Assembly: GCA_029257335.1 (NCBI GenBank)
Contig: JARIBV010000023.1
Location: 1 to 32,856 of the forward strand
Length of the DNA stretch: 32,856 nt
Source of the DNA: Faecousia sp.
GTDB taxonomy: Bacteria > Bacillota > Clostridia > Oscillospirales > Oscillospiraceae
Direction: 5' to 3'
In this document: piece by piece, positions 8,120 through 14,967 of the stretch
Numbering within the stretch: position 1 is the first letter of the stretch
Layout: each line of letters opens with the position of its first letter
Made by a program: the position numbers and the translations under genes
Notes under the pieces: model-generated
Told to the model about the DNA's origin: nothing
Seen by the model: only the letters and a program-made list of their open reading frames with translations
The model's database searches: none

Positions 8120-10062
8120 GCATTACGGTCGGCAAATATGCCGGCTTCTGCTTCGGAGTAGACCGGGCGGTCAAAATGGTAGAGCAGGCCGCAGCCTCCG
8201 GAAAGAAGGTCTGTACCCTGGGCCCCATTATCCACAATCGCCATGTGGTGGAGCGGTTCGCTTCCATGGGTGTCCGGGTAATTGAAAAGCCGGAGCAGGC
8301 GCAGACCGGGGAAACCGTGATTGTAAGAGCCCACGGAATACCAAAAGAAACAGAGCAGGCCCTGGGCAAAATGCCGGTGCATGTGGAAAATGCCACCTGC
8401 CCCTTTGTGGAGCGGATCCATGAGCTGGTGCGCAAAGCGGAGGAGGAAGGCCGGGTCCCGGTGATCGTAGGAACCAAAAGCCATCCGGAGGTTCAGGGCA
8501 TCGCCAGCTGGAGCGAGCACAGCGTAGTTGTGGAATCGGGAGAAGAACTTCTGGCGTGGGCTCAAAAACCGGAAATTCCTGCTGACTTGCCGATTTGTAT
8601 GGTTTGCCAAACAACCCTCACAGCAAATTTGTGGAATTTTTGTGTTGAAATCGCAAAAAAACAGTTTACTAACTTGAAAATATCTGATACAATATGCAGA
8701 GCAACAGAATATCGGCAAAAAGAAGCGGCACAAATGTCAGAAGTCTGTCAGGCCATGGTCGTTGTGGGAGATCCGAAAAGTTCCAACACAAGCCGCCTCG
8801 CTGCAATTTGCCGGGAACACTGCTCCAGAGTTACTCTGGTGGAGGAGGCACGGGATTTAGAGCCCGGTTTCTTCAGCGGCGTTCCAAATGTTGGAATCAC
8901 GGCAGGCGCGTCAACGCCGGCGTGGATAATAAAGGAGGTCAACAACACTATGAGCGAAATTAAAAATGTCGAGGCAGTTCAGGAGCAGTCCTTTGAGGAA
9001 CTGCTGGAGCAGTCCATCAAGACTTTAAATACAGGAGATAAGGTTATGGGTGTCGTTACCCATATCGGCACCACTGAGGTTCAGGTCGATCTGGGCACCA
9101 AGCACGCAGGCTATATTCCCTGTGACGAAGTCAGCAACGATCCTTCCGTAAAGCCCGAGGATATTCTGAAGGTTGGCGATGAGATCGAGGTCTTTGTCGT
9201 TCGCGTGAACGACCAGGAAGGCACCTGCCAGCTGAGCAAGAAGAAGCTGGACGGCCTGAAGGTTTGGGACGACATCAACGAGGCTTGTGAGAACAAGACC
9301 GTTGTGGAAGGCAACATCACCGAGGAGAACAAGGGCGGCCTGGTGGCAAATGTCAAGGGCATCCGTGTGTTCATCCCCGCTTCCCAGTCCGGCATTGCCA
9401 AGGGCGGCGATATGGCCGGCATGGTTGGCAAGACCGTGAAGATGAAGATCACCGAGGTCAACCGCTCTCGCCGCAGAGTGATCGGCTCCATCCGTGCCGT
9501 TACTTCTGAGGCTCGCAAGGCCGCTGCTGAGAAGATCTGGAGCGAGATCGCAGAGGGCAACAAGTACCATGGCGTTGTGAAGTCCCTGACTTCCTACGGT
9601 GCTTTCGTTGACATCGGCGGCGTGGACGGCATGGTTCATGTTTCCGAGCTGTCCTGGAACCGCATCAAGAACCCTGCTGAGGTTGTGAAGGTTGGCGACG
9701 AGATCGATGTCTATGTCATCTCCTTCGACGCTGAGAAGCGTAAGATCTCTCTGGGCTATAAGACTGCCGAGATGAATCCCTGGAATCAGTTCATGGAGAA
9801 GTTCTCCGTGGGTGATGTGGCTCCCGCTAAGATCGTGAAGCTCATGACCTTCGGCGCATTTGCTGAGCTGCTGCCCGGCGTGGACGGCCTGATTCACATT
9901 TCTCAGATTGCTGATCGCCGCATTGGCAAGCCTGAGGATGTACTGAGCGAAGGCCAGGAAGTCACCGTCAAGATCATCGATGTTGACGCTGAGAACAAGC
10001 GTATCTCCCTGTCCATCCGTGCCCTTCTGAACGACGAGGAAGAGGCACCTGTTGAGGAGTAA
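8116..10062 (+). CDS. ispH: Fused IspH (HMBPP reductase) and 30S ribosomal protein S1
   Basis: A 648-residue fusion. Residues 1-278 are IspH, the last enzyme of the MEP isoprenoid pathway, which reduces HMBPP to IPP/DMAPP. The three conserved cysteines that hold the iron-sulfur cluster are C12 (GFCFGV), C95 (NATCPF) and C194 (DTICRAT). Residues 307-376, 393-462, 481-549 and 565-635 are four S1 RNA-binding domains (RpsA-like, four rather than the six of E. coli). This fusion is known from Clostridia. Codon use changes near residue 279 towards the biased style of ribosomal genes, and an internal promoter and RBS lie before M279, so free S1 may also be made. The start overlaps cmk. Confidence 0.96.
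   Translation: MSITVGKYAGFCFGVDRAVKMVEQAAASGKKVCTLGPIIHNRHVVERFASMGVRVIEKPEQAQTGETVIVRAHGIPKETEQALGKMPVHVENATCPFVERIHELVRKAEEEGRVPVIVGTKSHPEVQGIASWSEHSVVVESGEELLAWAQKPEIPADLPICMVCQTTLTANLWNFCVEIAKKQFTNLKISDTICRATEYRQKEAAQMSEVCQAMVVVGDPKSSNTSRLAAICREHCSRVTLVEEARDLEPGFFSGVPNVGITAGASTPAWIIKEVNNTMSEIKNVEAVQEQSFEELLEQSIKTLNTGDKVMGVVTHIGTTEVQVDLGTKHAGYIPCDEVSNDPSVKPEDILKVGDEIEVFVVRVNDQEGTCQLSKKKLDGLKVWDDINEACENKTVVEGNITEENKGGLVANVKGIRVFIPASQSGIAKGGDMAGMVGKTVKMKITEVNRSRRRVIGSIRAVTSEARKAAAEKIWSEIAEGNKYHGVVKSLTSYGAFVDIGGVDGMVHVSELSWNRIKNPAEVVKVGDEIDVYVISFDAEKRKISLGYKTAEMNPWNQFMEKFSVGDVAPAKIVKLMTFGAFAELLPGVDGLIHISQIADRRIGKPEDVLSEGQEVTVKIIDVDAENKRISLSIRALLNDEEEAPVEE
8665..8693 (+). promoter_or_regulatory. 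Candidate internal promoter for rpsA inside ispH
   Basis: TTTACT at 8665-8670 and TACAAT at 8688-8693 with a 17-base spacer and TGA directly before the -10 box (extended -10). It lies in an unusually AT-rich patch (about 8620-8720) of an otherwise GC-richer gene, some 257 bases before the internal start at 8950. Confidence 0.5.
8931..8952 (+). promoter_or_regulatory. rpsA: Internal ribosome-binding site and ATG for a free S1 protein
   Basis: AAAGGAGG at 8931-8938 is a near-perfect Shine-Dalgarno site, 11 bases before an in-frame ATG at 8950 (residue 279 of the fusion). Starting here gives a 370-residue four-domain S1 protein. The site is stronger than that of the full-length fusion. Confidence 0.6.
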
Positions 10063-10073
10063 TCCCTGCATAG

Positions 10074-10106
10074 AAACCGGGGCTGACTCATGTTGGCCCC
10101 GGTTTT
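10074..10106 (+). terminator. Intrinsic terminator after ispH-rpsA
   Basis: A 10-base perfect stem (10074-10083 with 10096-10105, AAACCGGGGC) with a 12-base loop and a short T run. It contains the ATG at 10090 that would otherwise extend the next gene, an argument against that start. Confidence 0.75.
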
Positions 10107-10128
10107 CCGCCGGAGGTATATCATTATT

Positions 10129-10413
10129 ATGGTGAAACATATTGTCATCTGTAATCTGCGAGAGGACTGCGACAAGCAGGCTGCCATCCAGGAAATTGCA
10201 CAGGCGCTGGAGTCTTTGGTGGGTGTGATCCCCGGCCTTCAGTGGCTGGAAGTGTGCCCCACCTATCAGGGAGATGCAGACTATGCACTGTATTCCGAGT
10301 TTGACAGTGCCGAGGCTCTGGAAGCATATCAGGTTCATCCCGACCATGTTGCGGCAAGAGCCATTGTCCAGAAGTATGCAACCAGCCGCCTGGCCGCTGA
10401 TTACGAATATTAA
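10129..10413 (+). CDS. Dabb-family stress-responsive alpha/beta-barrel protein
   Basis: A 94-residue protein that opens MVKHIVICNL, the standard start of Dabb (stress-responsive A/B barrel) proteins, and carries DYALYSEFDSAEALEAYQVHPDH in the second half, where family members read Y-L---F-S--AL-AY--HP-H. These are small dimeric ferredoxin-like folds; the function is mostly unknown in bacteria. The ATG at 10129 is chosen because an upstream ATG at 10090 lies within the ispH-rpsA terminator. GGAGG at 10112-10116 is 12 bases away, a little far. Confidence 0.88.
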   Translation: MVKHIVICNLREDCDKQAAIQEIAQALESLVGVIPGLQWLEVCPTYQGDADYALYSEFDSAEALEAYQVHPDHVAARAIVQKYATSRLAADYEY

Positions 10414-10414
10414 G

Positions 10415-10448
10415 AAAAAGCTCCTCCTGATGATTCAGGGGGAGTTTT
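10415..10448 (+). terminator. Intrinsic terminator after the Dabb gene
   Basis: A ten-pair stem (10421-10430 with 10435-10444, one G-T pair), loop of four, flanked by AAAA on the left and TTTT on the right. Confidence 0.8.
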
Positions 10449-10560
10449 GGTTTTGTGGGATTATGGTGAAAGTGCGGAAAGTCTGAAGATATTCCGTGTT
10501 TCATGAATGATCGTGTTTTGCAGCGTGAGTGGCTGCGGCTTTTGAGCGATACAGAGCGAA

Positions 10561-10600
10561 TGGTGGGATGGTACAGCGCTTGTGCTGCACCACCCCACCA
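10561..10600 (-). terminator. Hairpin at the 3' end of the rhomboid-like gene
   Basis: A 17-base stem (10561-10577 with 10584-10600) with two mismatches on the plus strand that become G-U pairs on the minus strand, so the structure fits a minus-strand RNA. It lies 20 bases past the rhomboid-like stop codon. No clear T run follows, so it may be a stabilising 3' hairpin rather than a terminator. Confidence 0.45.
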
Positions 10601-10620
10601 AATTCTATGCAAACAGGATG

Positions 10621-11496
10621 TTATTGAATGTGTGTGTGGTTATTGATGTGGTCCTGACAGTAGCAATAATACCCTTTACATTTTGAACAATAGCGGAATT
10701 CCAATTCCGGATTGGAAATGTCTGTCCTTCCGCAGATGGTGCACCGATGATGGTAAGGGGCATTGACCGTAGAGTGGCTGGCCTCATAGGAGCCGGCTTT
10801 CGGGAACTGGATGGTTTTGGCTTTGTTACCGGATGTCGCCTTTCGGCGCAGCCGGTCGGCGTTGACTCTCCAGGACATGGGAAAAAGATTGAGGAAATCT
10901 GCCCCGAAATAAAGGAAATAGTTGGCCAATACAAAAACAGGCATGAGGTTGGCAGGGAAGGCACTGATTTGCAGCAGATCATACAGGAAGAATGCCAGGG
11001 GCAGGAGTGCCAGGAACCGTGCCTTGACAGGAATGATGAAAAACACCAAAAAAGTGGCATCAGGAAACAGCGTTGCATAGGCCAGGAAGAGGGTCAGATG
11101 GAGGCTGGCAGGGGATGCGCTGGTGTGAAATAACAGACCGGCCAGATCCAGGAAAATAATGCCTGTGAGATAGTAGAGGGTGAACTTACAGCGCCCCCAA
11201 GCGTTCTCTACAGCAACGCCAAGCTGGTAATAGAAGAGGACAAAGAACACCATAAAAATAAAGTTCGGCGCCCCCCAGAGATCCAGCAGTACAAATGAGA
11301 ACAGTCGCCAAACTTGCCCCTGAAGGATAAGATAAGGGTTGAAATAGAGCAGACGGACAAGGCTGTGGCTGGGATCCATCATGTCTATAAAGTAAACAAT
11401 GATATTGCCCAAGATGATCCAAGTCATCAGACTGGGGATGCCAACATTCCGATTGCGGTAACAGAACCGCTCAAAGGAACGGCGGAGGTTTTTCAT
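10621..11496 (-). CDS. Rhomboid-like membrane protein with C-terminal zinc ribbon
   Basis: A 291-residue protein with about five to six membrane helices and a rhomboid-style layout: a first helix (TWIILGNIIVYFID), a loop with QVWRLFSFVLLD (compare QxWRLxT in rhomboids), then ENAWGRCKFTLYYLTGIIFL. The region where rhomboid proteases have GxSG reads SASPASLHLTLFLAYATLFPD, so no obvious serine nucleophile is seen. After the last helix comes a basic stretch and a zinc ribbon, CTICGRTD...CSKCKGYYCYCQDH, with six cysteines and histidines, ending in a His/Asn tail. It may be a pseudoprotease or binding protein. The ATG at 11496 lies eight bases after AAGGAG; a GTG at 11505 overlaps that site and is rejected. 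Confidence 0.8.
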   Translation of the reverse strand: MKNLRRSFERFCYRNRNVGIPSLMTWIILGNIIVYFIDMMDPSHSLVRLLYFNPYLILQGQVWRLFSFVLLDLWGAPNFIFMVFFVLFYYQLGVAVENAWGRCKFTLYYLTGIIFLDLAGLLFHTSASPASLHLTLFLAYATLFPDATFLVFFIIPVKARFLALLPLAFFLYDLLQISAFPANLMPVFVLANYFLYFGADFLNLFPMSWRVNADRLRRKATSGNKAKTIQFPKAGSYEASHSTVNAPYHHRCTICGRTDISNPELEFRYCSKCKGYYCYCQDHINNHTHIQ

Positions 11497-11527
11497 TTGG
11501 TTCACTCCTTAAGTATTTATTGTAATT

Positions 11528-11556
11528 ATTTTACAGCGTTTTCATCGGAATGTCTA
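11528..11556 (-). promoter_or_regulatory. Predicted promoter of the rhomboid-like gene
   Basis: On the minus strand TAGACA (11551-11556) and TAAAAT (11528-11533) are 17 bases apart, 32 bases upstream of the ATG at 11496. Confidence 0.6.
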
Positions 11557-11647
11557 TAGACAAATCGTAAACATTGTACTCCTTGCATCATAACCAAAGA
11601 TCTGATGCCTTAACCATGTAAAAAATCGACAAATCTCGCAAAAAAGC

Positions 11648-11675
11648 TTGACTTTTTTGGATCTTTGCGTATAAT
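11648..11675 (+). promoter_or_regulatory. Promoter of the SAM riboswitch-metK unit
   Basis: TTGACT at 11648-11653 and TATAAT at 11670-11675, spacer 16. The aptamer starts about 20 bases after the -10 box. Confidence 0.8.
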
Positions 11676-11695
11676 ATATCTGAAACTTAATAATA

Positions 11696-11788
11696 CCTTA
11701 TCAAGAGTGGCGGAGGGAACGGCCCGATGAAGCCCGGCAACCTGTTTTATGACAAGGTGCTAAATCCGGCGTATGACGAAAGATGAGG
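11696..11788 (+). promoter_or_regulatory. SAM-I (S-box) riboswitch aptamer
   Basis: The S-box core is plain to see: CTTATCAAGAG, then GGCCCGATGAAGCCCGGCAACC, a GGTGCTAAATCC block, and the closing GATGAG that pairs with CTTATC to form helix P1. It binds S-adenosylmethionine. Bases 11785-11793 can instead pair with 11807-11815 to form an antiterminator that blocks both P1 and the downstream terminator, so high SAM should switch metK off. Confidence 0.95.
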
Positions 11789-11801
11789 ATTCGTGCTTTT
11801 T

Positions 11802-11828
11802 CGCTCCGAATCTTCGGGGCGATTTTTT
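11802..11828 (+). terminator. Riboswitch-controlled terminator before metK
   Basis: An eight-pair stem (11802-11809 with 11814-11821, one T-G pair), loop ATCT, then A and six T. Its left arm overlaps the antiterminator partner (11807-11815). Confidence 0.85.
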
Positions 11829-11866
11829 GATGTTCTTGATAGGGATGGGAAAGGAAATTATATAGA

Positions 11867-13015
11867 ATGGAAAAAAGATTGTTTACTTCCGAATGTGTTA
11901 CCACTGGCCACCCCGACAAGGTTGCCGACCGTATTTCTGACAGTATTTTGGATGCCTGCCTGGCACAGGACCCCAATTCCCGCGTGGCTTGCGAGACCTT
12001 GGTGACCACCGATTTCTGCTGCATCTCCGGCGAGATCACCACCAAGGCGGAGGTGGATTATGCCGCCGTGGCCCGTCAGGTGATCCGTGACATCGGGTAT
12101 ACCAGAGAAGGGGAGGGCTTCTGCGCAGATACCGTGGAGATCATGTGCCGGATTCACACCCAGTCTCCTGACATTGCCATGGGCACCAACGATGAGGTTG
12201 GCGGTGCCGGAGATCAGGGCATGATGTTTGGCGGTGCATGTAACCAGACCCCTGAGCTCATGCCTCTGGCCGGTGCTGTCTCCCGTGCGCTCATCAACCG
12301 CCTGACCCTCATGGTAAAGGAGAACCCCAACCTTCGTCCCGACGGAAAGGCACAGGTCACAGTTGAATTCGATGAGAACGGCAACCCCATTGGTGTAGAT
12401 ACCGTTGTGGTCTCCATTATGCACACCCCCGAGTTTGGCAGTGCTCAGCTGCGTCAGTATGTGAAGGAAATGGTGATTGCCCCCGTGCTGAACAGCTATG
12501 GCTTTGATATTCAGGATGTACCCAATATCTACATCAATCCCACCGGGCAGTTTGTTGTGGGCGGCCCCAACGGCGATACCGGCCTCACCGGCCGCAAGAT
12601 CATTGTGGATACCTACGGCGGCTATTTCTGCCACGGTGGCGGTGCATTCTCCGGTAAGGACCCCACCAAAGTAGACCGCAGTGCAGCCTACATGGCTCGC
12701 TACATGGCCAAGAATGTGGTTGCTGCCGGTTTGGCTGACAAGATCCAGGTGGAGCTGGCATACGCCATCGGCGTGGCAGAGCCTGTTTCGATTCTGGTAG
12801 AGACCTATGGCACCGGACGAGTCAGCGACGAGATGCTCACAGAGATCCTTCGGCGGGAGTTTGACCTCACCCCTGCGGGGATTATCAAGACCTTGGATCT
12901 GCGCCGTCCCATCTATACGGAGACCGCTGCCTGCGGCCACTTTGGCCTGGAAGAGGGCCGCTCTTGGGAGCGTACAGATCGCGCCGACGACCTGCGCAAG
13001 GCTGCCGGCTTGTAA
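11867..13015 (+). CDS. metK: S-adenosylmethionine synthase
   Basis: A 382-residue MetK, a normal length. It has [20 protein letters not shown] near the start, the [10 protein letters not shown] loop in the middle, and [27 protein letters not shown] with the phosphate-binding lysines. It makes SAM from methionine and ATP as a tetramer in the cytoplasm. Transcription is controlled by the S-box riboswitch upstream, a feedback loop in which the product shuts off its own gene. AAAGGA lies 11 bases before the ATG. Confidence 0.98.
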   Translation: MEKRLFTSECVTTGHPDKVADRISDSILDACLAQDPNSRVACETLVTTDFCCISGEITTKAEVDYAAVARQVIRDIGYTREGEGFCADTVEIMCRIHTQSPDIAMGTNDEVGGAGDQGMMFGGACNQTPELMPLAGAVSRALINRLTLMVKENPNLRPDGKAQVTVEFDENGNPIGVDTVVVSIMHTPEFGSAQLRQYVKEMVIAPVLNSYGFDIQDVPNIYINPTGQFVVGGPNGDTGLTGRKIIVDTYGGYFCHGGGAFSGKDPTKVDRSAAYMARYMAKNVVAAGLADKIQVELAYAIGVAEPVSILVETYGTGRVSDEMLTEILRREFDLTPAGIIKTLDLRRPIYTETAACGHFGLEEGRSWERTDRADDLRKAAGL

Positions 13016-13035
13016 TTCCCTTACGTTCATGTAAT

Positions 13036-13076
13036 AAAAAGGCTGTCTCACTGCAACCCGGTGAGACAGCCTTTTT
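13036..13076 (+). terminator. Bidirectional terminator between metK and sipL
   Basis: A 16-base perfect stem (13036-13051 with 13061-13076) carrying AAAAA/TTTTT ends and a nine-base loop. It sits between converging genes and can end both. Confidence 0.92.
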
Positions 13077-13077
13077 C

Positions 13078-14586
13078 CTAATGAATGGGGATCAGAACCA
13101 GAGGGCATTCCTCCAGAGAATCAGTGGTCAGCTGATTGGCCTCACGGATAGAGTCTACCGTGGAACCGGATGCCTTTGCCATGGACCAAATGGTTTCCCC
13201 TTCCCTGGGGGCACGAAGAATCAGGCTGGGTCTGGTGGGATCCGGCTTTTTTTGCGGAGACAGTTCTGCGCCGCAGACCATGGATAGCTCCTGATCGGCA
13301 AAGCTGTCAATACACAGCTCTACGGATGCCCGCACGCTTGCGCTGCCGCCCCCCAAAGACCACTGAACGGGACCGGACAGATGGACATCTGCCTGGCAGA
13401 GGCAGTCTTCGGCCAGATTGATCTTGGATTTTGCACAGGTGTGGGAGCTTCTGCCCTGCAAGGAGCCGTTTGCATCATAATAGAGGATATTGCACCAAAC
13501 GGGGGCCTCCAGAGAGACCTCCTGCCCATTGCGGTGGCTTTTTGGAAATTCCGGCAGAAGGGTGCAATCCAGAAGAGAGCCTCCTGTCAGAGAAAAGGAC
13601 TCCTCCACCTGTTCGCGCAAAACTTGATGGTCCAATCTGCTCTTTACGGGCATACTCTGAGTCTTGAGAGTGACATCCCGGTTGAGGCAATACATGTCCT
13701 GCACCAGTTCCACCATTTGTCTTTGTAGCACCATACACTGGGCAGAAAGCGAGCATTTCAGGCGCAGCCTGCGTCCATCTTCATCGGGGATGATTTCTGC
13801 TCCAGTTAGAATGAGTTCTGCCTGCAATTCTTCTTCCTCATCATAATGCTGCCCCAGTTCTGTGTATTGAGAGAAGGGAAGGTCAAAGTCCCAGACTGCC
13901 AGGCGGTCTTCCGGGGTCATGTACACCAGATGCAGGCCGCAGCTGCCCTTCATAAGAGCCTTTTCTCCCAGAACCTTATGATCCGTAAGGACAGGGGAGA
14001 GCTGATATGCAATGATCTGGGATACCGCCGAGGCTCCCCCGGGAAGCTCCAGTTCTTCATCCAGAAGGAAACTCTTTTCCGTCATTTCTGACGGAAGCAG
14101 AAGCGGCAGGTGGCTGTTCAGAACCTCTACTTCCTTGGGTGCCTCCGGAAGGGTGTAGAAAGTGGTCTCGGCGGTAGAGAACGCCTCGCCCAAACAGCTG
14201 ACACTTGCACGCACCAAAATCTTTCTGGGGCTGACCATGCGGGCATCCACGCTTTTCAGGTGACAGGAAACCCGCATGGTTCCTTCCTTCTCCGTCTGCG
14301 GAAGCTCCCAGCGCATAGAGAAGGGGAGATAGGCGCTGATTTGCCGGGGCAGACTTTCGTCTTCCGGTACATACAGCACCCAGGCAGTAATGCCGCCTGA
14401 TACGGTCATGGTATTGCCACGCCATTCCTTGCTGCGTATCACGGGAATTCCCCAGCTGCTGACAATCCTGCCCACATCAGGAAGGCTTTCCGGTACGGCG
14501 GTTTCCATGGTTTCCTCTTGGCTTTGCACCTGCCTGAGCAGCTTTTGTAAATGGGTTACGGCGCTTTTCTGAAAGGCCAGTTCCAT
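13078..14586 (-). CDS. sipL: SipL-like spore coat morphogenesis protein (SPOCS domains plus LysM)
   Basis: A 502-residue protein with repeated beta-rich DUF3794 (SPOCS) segments and one LysM domain at the C-terminus (about residues 455-501, with GETIWSMAKASGSTVDSIREANQL). This is the layout of Clostridium difficile SipL, which binds SpoIVA and is needed to attach the coat to the forespore. No signal peptide is seen, as expected for a mother-cell protein. The ATG at 14586 lies eight bases after AAGGAG. A GTG at 14595 is the last base of that site and is rejected. It is likely made in the mother cell during sporulation (family knowledge). Confidence 0.88.
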   Translation of the reverse strand: MELAFQKSAVTHLQKLLRQVQSQEETMETAVPESLPDVGRIVSSWGIPVIRSKEWRGNTMTVSGGITAWVLYVPEDESLPRQISAYLPFSMRWELPQTEKEGTMRVSCHLKSVDARMVSPRKILVRASVSCLGEAFSTAETTFYTLPEAPKEVEVLNSHLPLLLPSEMTEKSFLLDEELELPGGASAVSQIIAYQLSPVLTDHKVLGEKALMKGSCGLHLVYMTPEDRLAVWDFDLPFSQYTELGQHYDEEEELQAELILTGAEIIPDEDGRRLRLKCSLSAQCMVLQRQMVELVQDMYCLNRDVTLKTQSMPVKSRLDHQVLREQVEESFSLTGGSLLDCTLLPEFPKSHRNGQEVSLEAPVWCNILYYDANGSLQGRSSHTCAKSKINLAEDCLCQADVHLSGPVQWSLGGGSASVRASVELCIDSFADQELSMVCGAELSPQKKPDPTRPSLILRAPREGETIWSMAKASGSTVDSIREANQLTTDSLEECPLVLIPIH

Positions 14587-14614
14587 TGTCCTCACTCCTT
14601 ATGGTTTCTTCCCT

Positions 14615-14642
14615 AATATATATGCACCATAGGACAAGACAA
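14615..14642 (-). promoter_or_regulatory. Possible sipL promoter
   Basis: On the minus strand TTGTCT (14637-14642) and TATATT (14615-14620), spacer 16. A sporulation sigma factor could use part of the same sequence; I cannot tell which. Confidence 0.4.
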
Positions 14643-14645
14643 TGC

Positions 14646-14798
14646 CTACTTTTTTACAAACAGTGCGTAACAGCCGCATCCGGCACAGCCGGTGACCAGC
14701 ACCAGCGTGAGAAAACCGGAACCGCAGGCGCTGCCAATGAGGATCCCGAGCCCCAGAGAAATGAGTACAAGCGCCCCCGTTTGATGATATGGACACAT
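14646..14798 (-). CDS. Small Gly/Cys-rich membrane protein (50 residues)
   Basis: A 50-residue ORF that is too short for most gene finders. It has a polar start (MCPYHQTGA), one long hydrophobic stretch (LVLISLGLGILIGSACGSGF, residues 10-29, running on through LTLVLVTG) and a GCAGCGCY motif before FVKK. This looks like the short glycine- and cysteine-rich membrane peptides often seen in Clostridia. I do not recognise a named family. It follows the pbp/ftsW operon on the same strand. Its start codon lies five bases after the foot of the operon's terminator hairpin, whose right arm (AGGGGGCG) is the only candidate RBS. It may be translated only if transcription reads through. Confidence 0.5.
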   Translation of the reverse strand: MCPYHQTGALVLISLGLGILIGSACGSGFLTLVLVTGCAGCGCYALFVKK

Positions 14799-14803
14799 AA
14801 AAT

Positions 14804-14834
14804 CGCCCCCTGCATAGAGTCTATGCAGGGGGCG
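14804..14834 (-). terminator. Terminator of the FHA-FtsW/PBP operon
   Basis: A perfect 14-base inverted repeat (14804-14817 with 14821-14834, CGCCCCCTGCATAG) with a three-base loop. On the minus strand it is followed by ATTTTAT. It lies 134 bases past the PBP stop codon. Confidence 0.65.
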
Positions 14835-14967
14835 AAGCGTTTGTGCTTATTTTTGATTCCCCTAAGATAATGCATGGAACGCTGCTATACAGCAGGAAGA
14901 TAGTTCCGATATCCGGCAAAGTATCTACAACTCCGACGATCGGAACAAATTTGATGGTTTTTACAGG

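Noticed and set aside
10090..10128. Earlier ATG for the Dabb protein
   Set aside because: It lies inside the loop of the ispH-rpsA terminator and has no RBS.
9025..10347. 440-codon minus-strand frame over rpsA
   Set aside because: Shadow of the S1 repeats; rich in Leu/His/Asn with no family match.
10449..10560. Possible small RNA between the Dabb and rhomboid-like genes
   Set aside because: A short GCAGC/GCTGC hairpin exists, but no promoter or terminator frames it.
11858..13108. 416-codon minus-strand frame over metK
   Set aside because: Shadow of the strongly biased metK codons; also runs across the metK riboswitch-side start.
14821..14960. Start-less minus-strand frame with IKFVPIVGVVDTLPDIG
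   Set aside because: It looks faintly membrane-like, but there is no start codon or RBS and it ends in the terminator hairpin; probably chance or a very old remnant.
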